Source: an uncultured Litoreibacter sp. (lineage in GTDB: Bacteria; Pseudomonadota; Alphaproteobacteria; Rhodobacterales; Rhodobacteraceae). From it: a DNA stretch of 7,443 nucleotides. Positions 6,760 through 7,443 of the stretch are shown here, in pieces (the stretch's first letter is position 1; each line of letters opens with the position of its first letter). The DNA lies in the NCBI GenBank assembly GCA_937928335.1, contig CALFWN010000086.1, forward strand, positions 1 through 7,443, in the 5' to 3' direction. The position numbers were made by a program, and so were the translations under genes. The notes under the pieces are model-generated. The model was not told the DNA's origin and made no database searches. It was given only the letters and a program-made list of their open reading frames with translations.

Positions 6760-7443
6760 ATGGACCTAAGTGCAATCTCCCCCATCCTGCTCATCGCGTC
6801 CCTGATGGTGGCGGCGACGCCGATCATTCTGGCCGCTATTGGCGAGTTGGTGGTTGAAAAATCCGGCGTGCTGAACCTCGGCGTTGAGGGGATGATGATC
6901 ACCGGGGCCGTGTGTGGGTTTGCGATTGCGGTGCAGACGGGCTCGCCTTTTGTGGGCTTTGTCGCGGCGGCCATAGGTGGCGCGGTTTTGTCGCTGCTTT
7001 TTGGCATCCTGACGCAATATTTTCTATCCAATCAGGTGGCCACCGGGCTTGGGCTGACGCTCTTTGGTCTCGGGCTCAGCTCGTTGATGGGTCAGGGCTA
7101 TATCGGCATTCGTCCGCCCGCGACGCCAAAGCTGGAGATACCGCTTTTGTCGGATATTCCGGTCCTCGGCCCGGTGCTCTTTAACCATGACCTGATGGTC
7201 TACGTCGCCCTCGCGCTGGTGGTGGCGACATGGGCGGTGCTGACCTTCACCCGCGCGGGGCTGATCCTGCGCGCGGTGGGCGAGAACCACGACGCGGCCC
7301 ACGCGCTGGGCTATAAGGTGGTGCGCGTGCGGCTGATGGCGATCACCTTTGGCGGGGCCTGCGCGGGGCTGGGCGGGGCTTATCTGAGCCTTGTGCGGGT
7401 GCCGCAATGGACGGAAGGCATGACCGCCGGCGCGGGCTGGATC
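6760..7443 (+). CDS. Nucleoside/purine ABC importer permease 2 (NupQ/YufQ-type), N-terminal part
   Basis: The first 228 codons of the second transmembrane subunit are present and the frame is open at the window edge; the family is usually a little over 300 residues, so about a quarter is missing. The N-terminus MDLSAISPILLIASLM leads into a first membrane segment and the hallmark GELVVEKSGVLNLGVEGMM (28-46), which identifies this permease group. The second hallmark, RAVGENHDAAHALGYKVV (171-188), is the cytoplasmic loop expected to contact the ATPase. Further membrane segments lie at about 48-60, 63-84, 95-110 and 146-163. It would pair with permease 1 as a heterodimer. The ATG at 6760 is nine bases after the stop of the small gene. 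No purine-rich ribosome binding site precedes it, which is odd for this operon. GC returns to the high background (42 of 60 bases at 7261-7320). Confidence 0.94.
   Translation, partial: MDLSAISPILLIASLMVAATPIILAAIGELVVEKSGVLNLGVEGMMITGAVCGFAIAVQTGSPFVGFVAAAIGGAVLSLLFGILTQYFLSNQVATGLGLTLFGLGLSSLMGQGYIGIRPPATPKLEIPLLSDIPVLGPVLFNHDLMVYVALALVVATWAVLTFTRAGLILRAVGENHDAAHALGYKVVRVRLMAITFGGACAGLGGAYLSLVRVPQWTEGMTAGAGWI

Noticed and set aside
6585..7031. Minus-strand open frame of 148 codons across the small gene and the start of permease 2
   Set aside because: Permease 2 is certain from its hallmark motif on the other strand. This frame has no recognisable motif or upstream ribosome binding site that I can see.

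Overview
The window reads as one continuous plus-strand operon for purine use. It runs from the end of a xanthine dehydrogenase locus (xdhA 3' part, xdhB, xdhC) straight into a BmpA/NupOPQ-type nucleoside or purine ABC importer (double ATPase, first permease, 5' part of the second permease). The high GC content, the bipartite XdhA/XdhB enzyme with its XdhC chaperone, and the joining of xdh genes to this importer suggest an alphaproteobacterium, most likely Rhodobacterales. The taxonomic call comes from gene content and style, not from a marker gene.

Layout: 2-505 is the C-terminal part of XdhA (FAD subunit). 502-2787 is XdhB (molybdenum subunit), with every xanthine-specific active-site residue I could place. 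2784-3743 is XdhC (molybdenum cofactor chaperone). 3740-5254 is the importer ATPase with two nucleotide-binding domains. 5255-5296 is a short AT-richer spacer carrying a possible 17-codon ORF. 5297-6379 is permease 1. 6379-6750 is an unrecognised small membrane protein of 123 residues. 6760 to the end is permease 2, cut by the window edge. There is no RNA gene, mobile element, CRISPR array or terminator that I can support, and almost no non-coding DNA.

How the genes work together: the importer would bring nucleosides or purine bases across the inner membrane. XdhABC would oxidise hypoxanthine and xanthine to urate in the cytoplasm, with XdhC supplying sulfurated molybdenum cofactor. Three successive junctions (xdhA/xdhB, xdhB/xdhC, xdhC/ATPase) are 4-base ATGA overlaps, so enzyme and importer genes appear translationally coupled. 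The periplasmic binding protein expected for this importer family is not in the window.

The unusual part is the small membrane-protein gene between the two permease genes. Its start overlaps the stop of permease 1, its second half is much lower in GC than its surroundings, and permease 2 is left without a recognisable ribosome binding site. It is the best candidate here for something undescribed, either an accessory part of the importer or a recent insertion.
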